The notes: generated from the letters alone by a model not told the origin. 32,978 nucleotides of DNA from Burkholderiales bacterium (GCA_016200895.1 JACQDX010000014.1:1-32978); one strand, 5' to 3'; shown: positions 23,666 to 31,967, counted from the first letter of the stretch. Translations and numbers: made by a program.

Positions 23666-24100
23666 CTAATTCATCTTGAAGATAGCAACAATGAATCTGA
23701 TAGCAAGCCGACGAAGTTCGAACAGCGCCGAGCCAATAAGGCCACTGGCGACGCATATTGATCCGAGTTCATAGTCACCGAAAATTAATAGTGCGATACC
23801 CGAAATCAAAAAAAACGCACAGAAAAAATGAAATGCTTTTCGAGCAGAGGCTTGCAACTGTTTCTGCTTCTGTATTTGCTGAGATTTGAATGCCGCTTGA
23901 CTGTTTAGGTCATTAACGGTCGCTGCCACCTCAGTTTCAATGCTTCTTAAATCTCGGGTCTGGAGAACGGTAGTCAACGCCATTCGCGCTTCCTCTGCTA
24001 ATCCATCACTTGCCGTCGCGATAAGATACGCTAATTCATCATCTCTCATCTTGCCGTAAGTTTCCTGAAAATACAGCACTTTCGATTGATCCATATGCAT
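23666..24100 (-). CDS. Small hypothetical membrane protein
   Basis: A 144-residue protein. The N-terminal ~90 residues are cytoplasmic and helical (YGKMRDDELAYLIATASDG, then a Gln/Lys-rich coiled stretch KSQQIQKQKQLQAS). Two membrane helices follow (FFCAFFLISGIALLIFGDYE and ICVASGLIGSALFELRRLAI). The DELAYLIATASDGLAEEAR pattern resembles small proteins in which a short helical head counts repeated units, but I do not recognise a named family. The start is 24100 or 24094 (two ATGs). It stands alone in a gene-poor region. Confidence 0.6.
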   Translation of the reverse strand: MHMDQSKVLYFQETYGKMRDDELAYLIATASDGLAEEARMALTTVLQTRDLRSIETEVAATVNDLNSQAAFKSQQIQKQKQLQASARKAFHFFCAFFLISGIALLIFGDYELGSICVASGLIGSALFELRRLAIRFIVAIFKMN

Positions 24101-24239
24101 CTCTATTTTTTATGTTGAACGAATTATGACCGCGATCGTCCGGTAGCGGCCCTCAGAACTCTAACTCATCTGACAGTTGGTGTCAGGTCGATTCCGAGCC
24201 AGTACAGTTTGGTTTAGGCGCAGTTAAAACTGTCTTTTT

Positions 24240-24686
24240 TTAAAAAATCGCCCACGGATCGACATCCATGTAAGGGCCGACATAGAGGATTTTGTCTTCT
24301 CTTATTAGCCATTCGAGTCAGAGTGATTTGTCCCAGGTGCAGTGTAGTTCCATGCGGGCTACGGGGGTGTCCCTTGCGTCGACATTGGGGATAATCAATG
24401 CCGACGGTGAAATGAGTTTGAGCTCGTCTCGCGAAGTGGCAAAAGTCTTTGCTGATGCGCCGACCATTGCAGCGCGATCATTGTAACTGCGGATGCTAGC
24501 CTCGCACAGTGCGTCTATGTGAGTGGCATCCAGTGAGTTGAAATAGACAGCGCAGCGCTCTACATAGTCTATTGATGCCTGGTCTTCCACCAAAAAATCG
24601 ACATATTGATCAAACAAATTGAGAAACACTTCACCGCGAAGCGGGAAGTTTTCATCTGATGATATGTTTTTGATGACGGTTTGCAT
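24240..24686 (-). pseudogene. Immunity-like (DUF6985-type) gene with an in-frame TGA
   Basis: The intact part is 122 residues ending HCTWDKSL. The same frame continues past the TGA at 24318-24320 as LEWLIREDKILYVGPYMDVDPW and stops at 24240. From memory, relatives of this family end with a W-D-x-x-H-G-L-E-W stretch and ILYVGP, so the TGA sits where a glycine codon (GGA) is expected. A single G-to-T change explains it. The earlier part (YFNSLDATHIDALCEASIRSYND, LKLISPSALIIPN) is consistent. The DUF6985 label is from memory and uncertain. Such proteins are often encoded beside polymorphic toxins as candidate immunity proteins; no intact toxin gene lies here. Confidence 0.65.
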
Positions 24687-24777
24687 GGCGATAATTAGGC
24701 AGCTTTGTGATCTGCGATTTTATCAGCATGGCTTCATCAGACACAGGTTTCTGTCTGCGTCTGGCTAGCATGTTGCA

Positions 24778-24977
24778 TCAACTGTTGAGGTTGTCAAGCC
24801 TGGTGTCAAAGCCCATTGCTTTGAGGGCGTCGATTTGCAGGCAGCGCAGACGTTTAAAGCTGGTGCGCAGGTCTTGCAGTTTGGAAAAGGCAAAAGCGGG
24901 TTGTGAAGATGCAGCTATTGCAGACGCAATAGGGGTATGAGCATCTATGATGGCCTTCTGATGGTTTTGCGTTGGAT
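24778..24977 (-). pseudogene. Gene remnant upstream of the immunity-like gene
   Basis: A stretch of ~65 codons in one frame reads like the C-terminus of a protein (AIIDAHTPIASAIAASS, LQDLRTSFKRLRCLQIDALK, MGFDTRLDNLNS) and ends at a TGA at 24778-24780. It has no good start codon and upstream is closed by stops, so it looks like a gene fragment. I do not recognise it. It lies 92 bases before the immunity-like gene on the same strand, where a toxin tail could have been. Confidence 0.3.
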
Positions 24978-25145
24978 TTCACCCCTATTGAGAGAGTAGC
25001 CAGGTACTTCAAACCGCCATCAGACGGCCGGCAACTTTCCTCTTGCGGGTCTTGTATCGTTACACGCTACCCGGCCATAGGAAAACCAATGGACGTAAAA
25101 AACCAAGACTTTCGGGCGCTGGTGGTTGGCCGCTGATGGAGGGGG
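24927..25145. repeat. Cluster of inverted repeats with a short ORF
   Basis: CAATAGGGGT (24927-24936) and ACCCCTATTG (24981-24990) form a perfect 10-bp inverted repeat. CGGCCGG (25025-25031) faces CCGGCC (25071-25076). A third, imperfect pair joins CCGCCATCAGACGGCCGGCAAC (split by one mismatch zone, 25015-25033) with GTTGGCCGCTGATGG (25125-25139). Between them AGGAAAACCA precedes a 15-codon ORF, MDVKNQDFRALVVGR, ending at TGA. The region could be a structured RNA, a mobile-element end or a leader; I cannot identify it. From here to 25312 I see nothing else but AT-rich DNA and a likely promoter for the next gene. Confidence 0.4.
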
Positions 25146-25327
25146 TGTTGAACACCAGCTGCAAAGATAGCTCAGATATGGGGGGCAAATTGTATGGTTA
25201 TGTACGTTAAAGTTTCGTAGTGGTAAGCAATTAACAACAATTAACCATTATTGAACAGAAATACTTTGTGAAAAATACAAATTAGTTGGTTAATGTCTAA
25301 TAGCTGATTTCTTTGGAGGTATTCACG

Positions 25328-25984
25328 GTGGATGATACAAACAAAATTCCTGAACGGTCATTAGGCGATGGGATTCATGCTGGAACTAAAGCAGTTTTGT
25401 CTATGATCCCAGTTGCAGGTGGCTCACTAGTCGAACTTTTTCAATTTGTCATTCAGCCTCCTTTGGAGCGGAGACGAGATGAGTGGATGCGATCAATTGG
25501 TGATCGGTTAAAAGACCTTGAAGAAAATGGCCTAGATTTAGAAAGTCTGCAGTCTAATGAGCAGTTCGTTTCTATAGTTTTACAGGCAACACAAGGCGCT
25601 CTGCGTACCCATAAGGAAGAAAAACTTACGGCCTTTCGGAATGCTGTTGTAAATGTCGCGAAAGGGCAATCACCGGACGAAGCAGTACAGGATATCCTCC
25701 TGGGACTCGTAGATCAATTTTCAGAATTGCACCTTCGAGTCTTGAAGGTTCTTCACTCTCCTATTGTTCCTGAAACGTTGGATATGGGGGGATTGGAGAC
25801 GGTGCTTCAATTGAATATTCCTAGCCTAACTGGACAGCATGAATTAACACTGAAAATAGTCAAGGATTTGTTCAATAATGGTTTGATTAAGTCGGATATC
25901 ATCGGAATGACGTTAACTGGTGCAGGACTTAGAGCGCAACAAACAACGATATTCGGAGCTACATTAATTAAGCTAATTTCCTAG
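25328..25984 (+). CDS. Uncharacterised helical protein in the defence-like region
   Basis: A 218-residue protein. GTG 25328 is the start because GGAGG (25315-25319) lies eight bases ahead. The N-terminal third has a small hydrophobic segment (GTKAVLSMIPVAGGSLVELFQFVIQPPLERRRDEWM) that could insert in or contact membrane. Then comes a predicted all-helical region (LKDLEENGLDLESLQSNEQ, QATQGALRTHKEEKLTAFRNAV). A winged-helix-like C-terminus ends LTGAGLRAQQTTIFG. It resembles a widespread unnamed family seen in accessory regions; I cannot assign a function. It has lower GC content than the flanking housekeeping genes and precedes the membrane/TIR pair on the same strand, with a 356-base gap. A role in phage defence is possible but unproven. 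Confidence 0.7.
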   Translation: MDDTNKIPERSLGDGIHAGTKAVLSMIPVAGGSLVELFQFVIQPPLERRRDEWMRSIGDRLKDLEENGLDLESLQSNEQFVSIVLQATQGALRTHKEEKLTAFRNAVVNVAKGQSPDEAVQDILLGLVDQFSELHLRVLKVLHSPIVPETLDMGGLETVLQLNIPSLTGQHELTLKIVKDLFNNGLIKSDIIGMTLTGAGLRAQQTTIFGATLIKLIS

Positions 25985-26340
25985 CATACTTTATCAAGAT
26001 TAATAGCCCCCAATTGACAATACTGTGTATCTGTATAGATTTGTGATGTCGAACCAAAATTGACAATCTCGATTAGAAGCGATCAATGACTGAGACCAGA
26101 TCATACAAATTTTTCCTGTTAAATAATTTGGTTCTTCCGACTTTTCTGTGGGTACTTTTTGAGAAAAAATTGTTGCTCTTGACCCAGTAATTTTCTTCCA
26201 ATACTCTGAAATACGCGCCAATACTGCGCTTTGCAGGCGTCCCGCTGGCGCCAAGGTCGAGCATGAAAATCAAATGGCGTTTGGAGTTGACTCAAATTTC
26301 ACCCTTGACCCACAGTAAACTCGGATGAATCAATAATTTT
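25985..26340. other. Gene-free AT-rich gap with short direct repeats
   Basis: About 356 bases without a credible gene. AATTGACAAT occurs twice (26012-26021 and 26058-26067), and TTGACCCA occurs twice (26179-26186 and 26305-26312). Short minus-strand frames here look degenerate. The pattern suggests decayed mobile-element DNA, but I cannot name an element. A promoter for the membrane/TIR pair should lie near its right end. Confidence 0.35.
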
Positions 26341-27083
26341 ATGTTCAACGATGATTTTGGAGATGACGTGCGGAAGTTATATGTAGTTTTGATAGTTTTG
26401 AGTCTAATTTACTTTGCATTTGGTTGGGTTGCCACTAAATTTGACCTAGTAACAAGAGAGGAATATTTTGCATATGTAGGATTGGTCGGAAGTTTGGGAA
26501 CCGTTGCAGGACTACTTGCATTGACTCGACCAACTATTTCTCAGTCTGATTTCAAAAGCGTTGAAATTGAAACGCTGAAGTCCGTGACAGAGACAGTTGA
26601 GCAACTGTCTCTACTGCAATCCGCTAGTGCAAAGACTAGGCAGGAGCTAGACGGACTGGAGGTTAAGAAAAAAGAAATGGAACTTTTGGTAAAAAAAGCG
26701 AGTTTAGCTCTCTTTTTGAAAGAGCAGTATTCCTTTTATGAACGGCAAGTAATTGAGGAAATAGAAAAGAATGATCGGTTAAGTAAGGCACTTCTAAATG
26801 CCAGTGAATGTGCCTCTAAGGTTTTAGCACTGAATGAAGAGATTGAAATTGATCCTAATGTTAATCAACTTAAGGAAATTATTAGTGCCGCTAGCAGAAG
26901 AGAGTCAGTTTTTGACGAAGCTTTGAATGAAATGCCAGTCTTTGCCAGGACTCTATTATTGATATCGACACCACCATCGCTGCGTTATCGAAATCGAAAT
27001 CGCAAGCTGTAAAATTATTTGTGTGCTCGTCGTTTGGGTACGATCTTCCAAAATTTACTTTATGCGATATGTATGGAAAATAA
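26341..27083 (+). pseudogene. Two-TM coiled-coil membrane protein, probable frameshift near the C-terminus
   Basis: The frame from ATG 26341 gives 223 residues and stops at 27012. Two membrane helices (~13-31, VVLIVLSLIYFAFGWVAT; ~43-61, FAYVGLVGSLGTVAGLLAL) are followed by a long coiled coil (~75-145: SVTETVEQLS, LEVKKKEMELLVKKA). The last ~20 residues (ISTPPSLRYRNRNRKL) look out of frame. Near 26949 another frame continues with convincing protein sequence, DSIIDIDTTIAALSKSKSQ and VKLFVCSSFGYDLPKFTLCD, ending at 27081-27083. One extra base around 26947-26950 would restore 247 residues. The restored end overlaps the TIR gene start by 11 bases, which argues that it is the true C-terminus. No slippery site is visible. 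Function is unknown; it is probably the membrane partner of the TIR protein. Confidence 0.72.
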
Positions 27084-27906
27084 ATCGCGACTTGCAACGA
27101 TTGCAATGACGGGTAACGAACTTGCGCGTGAACGTGAACGTGCGGGGTTTTTGCATGTACAAATTGGAAAAGTGATAAAACAGATAAAGGCAAGTGCGCC
27201 TGACAGTGCGAAACTACATGTTTTGCACAATAAACTACGACAGTTGCAGGCAACTGTGCAAAAGAGCAATAAAGACCAAAAAAATTTGAAGAAGCAACTG
27301 GAAAAGCAAATAATTATCACTGGTGATGGGCAGGAAGGCAAGAAGCATCGCCAGCGAAAAATACTGCATGTTGAGCGTGAGATAAGTAGCGAAATAAGGA
27401 GTCAACTTCGTATGTTGAAGGAATTTGGTAAGCCTGAGATTGAGTTTGGTGATCGAAGCAATGATTTTGATCAGAGCGATTCTTATGATTTATTTATTTC
27501 ACACGCCTCTGAGGATAAGGACGAATTTGTCAGACCGTTAGCAACTGCATTGATAGCGCTGGGAATGCGTGTTTGGTATGACGAATTCGCATTGACTATA
27601 GGCGATAGCTTGAGGGAATCAATTGACTTAGGACTATCCAAGTCAGCCTATGGATTAGTGATTTTGTCGCCAAGTTTTCTTGCGAAACATTGGACAAAAT
27701 ATGAATTCAATGGTTTTGTTAGTAGGGAAATGGAGGGGGCGAAGGTGATTCTTCCAATTTGGCACAGAATTACTAAAGAAGAAGTCCTACGGTTTAGTCC
27801 GACACTTGTCGATAAAGTCGCTTTAAATTCTGCAAATCTCGGAATCGGAGAGATTGCCGCTGAACTAAATGCTGCGGTCAGGAAGAAACGCAGGCAGTGC
27901 AAATGA
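27073..27906 (+). CDS. TIR-domain protein with N-terminal coiled coil (probable NADase effector)
   Basis: A 277-residue protein from ATG 27073; the upstream TTG 27019 is less likely. Residues ~15-115 are a charged helical/coiled-coil region (ELARERERAGFLHVQIGKVI, LHNKLRQLQATVQ, KKQLEKQ) of the type found before bacterial TIR domains. Residues ~137-270 are a TIR domain: YDLFISHASEDKDEFV, ALGMRVWYDEFAL, SAYGLVILSPSFLAKHW and KYEFNG, with the putative catalytic glutamate at E211. Bacterial TIR domains of this type cleave NAD+ or make cyclic ADP-ribose variants, often in anti-phage abortive defence. The start codon overlaps the corrected end of the membrane-protein gene, indicating a coupled pair. 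It is the last gene of the accessory region before tRNA-Ser. Confidence 0.88.
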   Translation: MENKSRLATIAMTGNELARERERAGFLHVQIGKVIKQIKASAPDSAKLHVLHNKLRQLQATVQKSNKDQKNLKKQLEKQIIITGDGQEGKKHRQRKILHVEREISSEIRSQLRMLKEFGKPEIEFGDRSNDFDQSDSYDLFISHASEDKDEFVRPLATALIALGMRVWYDEFALTIGDSLRESIDLGLSKSAYGLVILSPSFLAKHWTKYEFNGFVSREMEGAKVILPIWHRITKEEVLRFSPTLVDKVALNSANLGIGEIAAELNAAVRKKRRQCK

Positions 27907-28112
27907 TAGATGCATAGAGCAATTCAATAGCAATCCTTGAAAAGTTCATTACAAAAAATCTGTTCTTGGCGAGCCTGTAAATAAAAATGTGTAAGACATG
28001 GATTGCTCGACAATGAATAGGATGGCGCAACACGATCATATCTGTTTTTGCTAATCAAGCAAGTCTGAATGCGAATATCTTGGTCAGAATCCCAAGTGCG
28101 CCGCGCAAAACA

Positions 28113-28142
28113 AAAAGCCCTTGGAATCATCCAAGGGCTTTT
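28113..28142. terminator. Bidirectional terminator after tRNA-Ser
   Basis: AAAAGCCCTTGG pairs with CCAAGGGCTTTT around AATCAT. On the minus strand it lies just past the tRNA 3' end with a T tract. On the plus strand it could also stop transcription coming from the TIR gene. Confidence 0.85.
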
Positions 28143-28149
28143 ATATTCA

Positions 28150-28239
28150 TGGCGGAGAAGGGGGGATTCGAACCCCCGGTAGGGATAAACCTACGCACGC
28201 TTTCCAGGCGTGTGACTTAAACCACTCATCCACCTCTCC
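28150..28239 (-). tRNA. tRNA-Ser(GGA)
   Basis: Read on the minus strand, the 90 bases include the encoded CCA. The acceptor stem GGAGAGG pairs with CTTCTCC (one G-T pair). The D-arm contains GATGAGTGGTTTAAGTC. The anticodon loop CTGGAAA has anticodon GGA (serine, UCC/UCU codons). A long variable arm, as expected for tRNA-Ser, precedes the T-arm GGGTTCGAATCCC. A terminator follows its 3' end. The accessory region lies on the 3' side of this tRNA, a common integration target, but I found neither an integrase nor a repeat of the tRNA end. Confidence 0.95.
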
Positions 28240-28346
28240 TGCATTCGCTAAAACTTGCCGCAACAGCGAAGTCCGCTATTCTAGCAAAGCAAACTTCATT
28301 ATGGAAGCTTTTTTCTTGTTTTTTGTAAATCTTGCTATACATTAAG

Positions 28347-28811
28347 TCAGGCACCCAACCATGGCAGGCCGTTTTGGCACCAGCCGCCTACGGTTTTTCT
28401 GTGCCCTTGTTCGTCCTTGTCGCCTTCGAAGCCTTGCAGGATGTCGAAGCAGTTGGCGTAGCCGTTCTCTGTTGCCAGCTTGGCGCCGTGGCGTGAGCGT
28501 ACGCCTGAGCGGCAGAGGAAGAGGATGACGCTGTCCTTGTCGGGCACGCTGGCTTGCAGTTGTGCGAGAAAGTCGGGGTTGGGTGTGCCGCCTGGGTAGA
28601 GGCTCCATTGCACTGCGAGGTGTTGGGCCTCGTTGATGTTGACTCTGCCTACCCAGTCGCGTTCGGCATTTGTGCGGACATCGACGAGTAATATTTTGCT
28701 GTCATTTTGCAGGAGGGCATAGGCTTCTTGCGGGCTCACTGCACCAGCGTAGGGCAGGGCTTGTTCCTGGCCGCGCTGGCGTGCTGTTTGCAGGGTTTGG
28801 TCTGTGGACAT
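28347..28811 (-). CDS. Rhodanese-domain sulfurtransferase
   Basis: A 154-residue single-domain rhodanese. The start is placed at 28811 (MSTDQTLQTARQRG), with GGGA eight bases ahead; the longer upstream frame overlaps the neighbouring gene and is not favoured. The fold is visible as VSPQEAYALLQNDSKILLVDVRTNAERDWVG, with the active-site loop LCRSGVRSRHGAKL carrying the catalytic cysteine, and the C-terminal CFDILQGFEGDKDEQGHRKTVGGW. The enzyme moves sulfane sulfur between thiol acceptors. In many Burkholderiales a rhodanese of this type lies close to glnA; here it is on the opposite strand with a signalling gene between. Confidence 0.9.
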   Translation of the reverse strand: MSTDQTLQTARQRGQEQALPYAGAVSPQEAYALLQNDSKILLVDVRTNAERDWVGRVNINEAQHLAVQWSLYPGGTPNPDFLAQLQASVPDKDSVILFLCRSGVRSRHGAKLATENGYANCFDILQGFEGDKDEQGHRKTVGGWCQNGLPWLGA

Positions 28812-28869
28812 GATGATTCCCTTATTGAAAATAGCGATTGCAAAAATTACTTCTGGCGTGCCCGCTAGT

Positions 28870-31782
28870 TTATAGTAAATCGGCACTGGGTTTGCCGTAC
28901 AGATAACCTTGATAGGAAAGGCAGCCCTGCTGCTGCAGGAAATCGCGTTGGGCTGCTGTCTCTACGCCCTCTGCAATAACTGCCAGCCCCAGACTCTGGC
29001 CGAGGGCGATAATGGTCCTGGTGATGACAGCATCATTGTTGTTGCTGAGGATGTCTCGCACAAAGGACTGGTCTATCTTGAGCTGGTCCAGCGGCAGGCG
29101 TTTGAGATAAGACAGGGATGAGTAACCAGTGCCAAAGTCATCTAGTGAAAAGCCTACGCCCTTGGCTTTTAACTGGTTCATCTTGTCTATAGTTTCTTCT
29201 ACATTATCGACGAGCAGGCTTTCTGTCAGCTCAAGCTTGAGTTTGCTGGCGTCGATCTGGTAGTGGCTGATGTTGTCGAGCACCAGTGTGACAAAGTCGT
29301 TTTGCCTGAATTGGCGTGCGCTGACATTGACGGCGAGGGTGCGGTTTTTTGTGTCGGCGTTGTTTTGCCATTCCGCCAGTTTGGCGCAGGCAGTTTTTAA
29401 TATCCATGCACCGAGACCAAGGATGAGACCTGATTCTTCTGCCAAGGGGATAAAGTCAGATGGTGGAACCAGACCTTTTTGCGGATGCTGCCAGCGCACC
29501 AGGGCTTCTGCGCCGGTGACCTGGCCTGTGCTGTTGACTTGTGGCTGATAATATAAAACGAATTCTTCTTGTTGCAGACCCTGGCGCATATCTGCTTCCA
29601 GTGCTGCGCGGGTGTTGACGATGTCTAGCATGTCTTTGTCAAAGAAGCGGAAGTTATTGCCGCCGCTCGACTTTGCCTCATACATGGCGACTTCAACTTG
29701 TTTGAGCAGTTCTTCGGCTGAGGTACTTTGTTTGTCAAACAGGGTGATGCCTATGCTGGCACTGCTGTGATATTCACTGTGCTCTAAATCATAGGGGGCG
29801 CGCAGGTCTGCCAGGATTTTGGTGACGATCATTTGTACTTCTATGGCGGTTTCCCTGACGTTGTCGCTGAGCTCTTCTAGCAGCAAGACAAATTCATCGC
29901 CACCGTAGCGTGCCAGGGTATCGCCCTTGCGTATGCTATGTGCCAGGCGTTTTGCGGCAACTTGCAAGAGCATGTCGCCTTTGCCGTGGCCACTGCTGTC
30001 ATTGATGGTCTTGAAATTATCAAGGTCAAGAAACAGCACTGCGCCATACAGATTACTGCGGCTTTTTGCCAGCAGGCTGTGTTGCAATCTATCTATCAGC
30101 AGGCGGCGGTTGGCCAGGCCGGTTAAAGGATCATGGTAGGCCAGGTGTTCAAGCTTGGCTTCGGTGGCTTTTCTTTGGGTGATGTCAAGCATGGTGGCGA
30201 CATAGTTGACAACTTTGCCGCTGGCGTTCTTGACAGCAGTGATGGTCAGCCATTCTGGATAGACTTCGCCATTTTTCCTGCGGTTCCAGATTTCGCCTTG
30301 CCAATAGGCGTTGGCATCAAGCTGCTTGCCCATCTCTTCATAATAGCTGGCACCATGCAGGCCGGACTTGAGCAGGCTGGTCTGCTTGCCAATTGCTTCT
30401 TCCCGGCTATAACCTGTGATGCGGGTAAAGGCTTGGTTGATGCGCACAATAGTGCGGCGCTCGTCAGTAATGACCATGCCTTCTTGCGCTTCAAAGGCAA
30501 TGGCAGCAATGCGCAAGTCTTCTTCTATATGTTTGCGCTCGGTGATGTCTTGCACCGTGCCCATGTGCCTGGCGCTCTGTGCGTCATACTGCGAATGTAG
30601 CCAGCGCACTTCGCCTTCAAGAACAATTCGGTGCTCTATGCCTGTGTCTTTGCCTGCTTGTACCTGACTCCAAAAAGTCTTGACTGCATGGATATCGTCT
30701 GGGTGGGTGCGTTGCAAGAGACTGGCACAATCGATTTTGCTGCCATTGGCATAACCAAGTATGCGGCGTGCCTCGTCGGAATAGCGCCACTCTTCTGCAT
30801 TATTGCCTATGTTCCAGTTTCCTGTTTTTGAAATGATCTGGGCATGGCGCAAGTCTGTTTCGCGCTGCGCCAATTCTGCAGTTCTTTTGCTGACGATTTT
30901 TTTCAGGTTTTTTCTTTGCTCACGCGCATCAAGCAAGAGTTTTACCAGGCAGGCTAACATGATGCTAAACAAAAGCCCCATGCTGTTGTAGAGCAGTAGT
31001 GGTTTGTTTGAAATGACAGAATTCTTAGGTGTCAGCTCCAGGGTCCATTCTGCATTTGGCAATTTGATTGCATAGTTGATGTAATTTGTTTTTGCAAACC
31101 CAGCAGACTTTTCTATAACTTGCCTGAGCCGTGTACCCGGATGAACGCGCGACAATTCATACTCATAACCCCGTTCGTTTAGCTTTGATAATCCCGTGTC
31201 GGCAAGCAGGGTTTTAAGATCAATGGCCGCCGAAATCAGGCCCCAGAATTGAGGCGGTTTGTTTGCATCGATGGGATCTTCAAGATAGACGGGCAGACGG
31301 GCTATGATGCCAGTGCTGCCATTGGTGAGAGGGAGAGGCCCGGCAAGTGTCAAATGATGGCTGTCCTTGGCGAGTTGCGCCTCAGTCTTGCGTATGGGGT
31401 CGGCCAGCAGGTCTATGCCTAGCCCGTCATTGCGCCATTCTATTGGTGCGACTTCGCTTGTGACGCCGTCTGGAGCAAGATACAAAGCGGCAATTTGCGG
31501 ATGATACTGCAGGATATTGTCGGCAAAACGTCCAAAGTGCCTGACCCTGCCATTGCTGTCGGCAACCATGGCAGCAAGCGCATAGCTTGCTGATAGTGCG
31601 CTGTACATATTGTTTTGCAAGTTGACTGCTTGTGAGCGTGCCAGATCGTAAGCTAGTTGGCGTTCTTCCTGCTTTGCGCCTTCATCCAGTTTGATAATGA
31701 TGGCGGCGCTTGCCAACATTGTCAGCGCGAAGGTGAGCAGGGCAAACAGCAAGGGTTTGCGCAGGTAAGGGGGAGGCGACAT
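28870..31782 (-). CDS. CHASE-PAS-PAS-GGDEF-EAL membrane c-di-GMP signalling protein
   Basis: A 970-residue protein. An N-terminal membrane helix (~9-29) and a second near 265-285 enclose a periplasmic CHASE-type sensor domain (LARSQAVNLQNNMYSALSASYAL, then HPQIAALYLAPDGV). Two PAS domains follow with PAC-like ends (ARHMGTVQDITERKH, NYVATMLDITQRKA). The GGDEF domain has GGDEF at 627-631, with an RKGD I-site five residues ahead, so cyclase activity looks intact. The EAL domain has EAL at 759-761 and DDFGTGYSSLSYLKRLPLDQLKID, so phosphodiesterase activity also looks intact. It senses an external ligand and makes or degrades c-di-GMP. The ATG at 31782 has no strong ribosome-binding site. The rhodanese gene follows by 58 bases and may share the transcript. 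Confidence 0.92.
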   Translation of the reverse strand: MSPPPYLRKPLLFALLTFALTMLASAAIIIKLDEGAKQEERQLAYDLARSQAVNLQNNMYSALSASYALAAMVADSNGRVRHFGRFADNILQYHPQIAALYLAPDGVTSEVAPIEWRNDGLGIDLLADPIRKTEAQLAKDSHHLTLAGPLPLTNGSTGIIARLPVYLEDPIDANKPPQFWGLISAAIDLKTLLADTGLSKLNERGYEYELSRVHPGTRLRQVIEKSAGFAKTNYINYAIKLPNAEWTLELTPKNSVISNKPLLLYNSMGLLFSIMLACLVKLLLDAREQRKNLKKIVSKRTAELAQRETDLRHAQIISKTGNWNIGNNAEEWRYSDEARRILGYANGSKIDCASLLQRTHPDDIHAVKTFWSQVQAGKDTGIEHRIVLEGEVRWLHSQYDAQSARHMGTVQDITERKHIEEDLRIAAIAFEAQEGMVITDERRTIVRINQAFTRITGYSREEAIGKQTSLLKSGLHGASYYEEMGKQLDANAYWQGEIWNRRKNGEVYPEWLTITAVKNASGKVVNYVATMLDITQRKATEAKLEHLAYHDPLTGLANRRLLIDRLQHSLLAKSRSNLYGAVLFLDLDNFKTINDSSGHGKGDMLLQVAAKRLAHSIRKGDTLARYGGDEFVLLLEELSDNVRETAIEVQMIVTKILADLRAPYDLEHSEYHSSASIGITLFDKQSTSAEELLKQVEVAMYEAKSSGGNNFRFFDKDMLDIVNTRAALEADMRQGLQQEEFVLYYQPQVNSTGQVTGAEALVRWQHPQKGLVPPSDFIPLAEESGLILGLGAWILKTACAKLAEWQNNADTKNRTLAVNVSARQFRQNDFVTLVLDNISHYQIDASKLKLELTESLLVDNVEETIDKMNQLKAKGVGFSLDDFGTGYSSLSYLKRLPLDQLKIDQSFVRDILSNNNDAVITRTIIALGQSLGLAVIAEGVETAAQRDFLQQQGCLSYQGYLYGKPSADLL

Positions 31783-31967
31783 AATGAGATTTGGGTATGG
31801 GGCGAACGCCCGTGCACTAGTCCATAACTGTTTAAGATGCAGGCAGGGGGCATCGCCGCCTGAAATACCATCACAGTCTAAATGAGAGTGAATCGCATAT
31901 AGAGAAATACCAATGGATGTTGATTTCGCTCAATATTACCAATTAAGTATTTGGCTTTACTGCTTCA

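Noticed and set aside
24318..24320. TGA as a selenocysteine codon
   Set aside because: The position corresponds to a glycine in the remembered family pattern, no selenocysteine-type hairpin is evident, and a one-base change explains it.
24927..25312. A retron-type non-coding RNA before the 25328 gene
   Set aside because: The inverted repeats invite the idea, but there is no reverse transcriptase gene anywhere in the window.
26000..26273. Minus-strand frames in the gap before the membrane/TIR pair as a gene or named insertion sequence
   Set aside because: No ribosome-binding site, no recognisable transposase motif, and no clear terminal inverted repeats.
28150..28239. tRNA-Ser as the attachment site of an integrated element carrying the TIR region
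   Set aside because: The accessory genes lie on the 3' side of the tRNA, but no integrase is present and I found no second copy of the tRNA 3' end near 23.4-25.3 kb.
28121..28345. Plus-strand frame across the tRNA
   Set aside because: It is read through the tRNA gene and its terminator and has no coding character.
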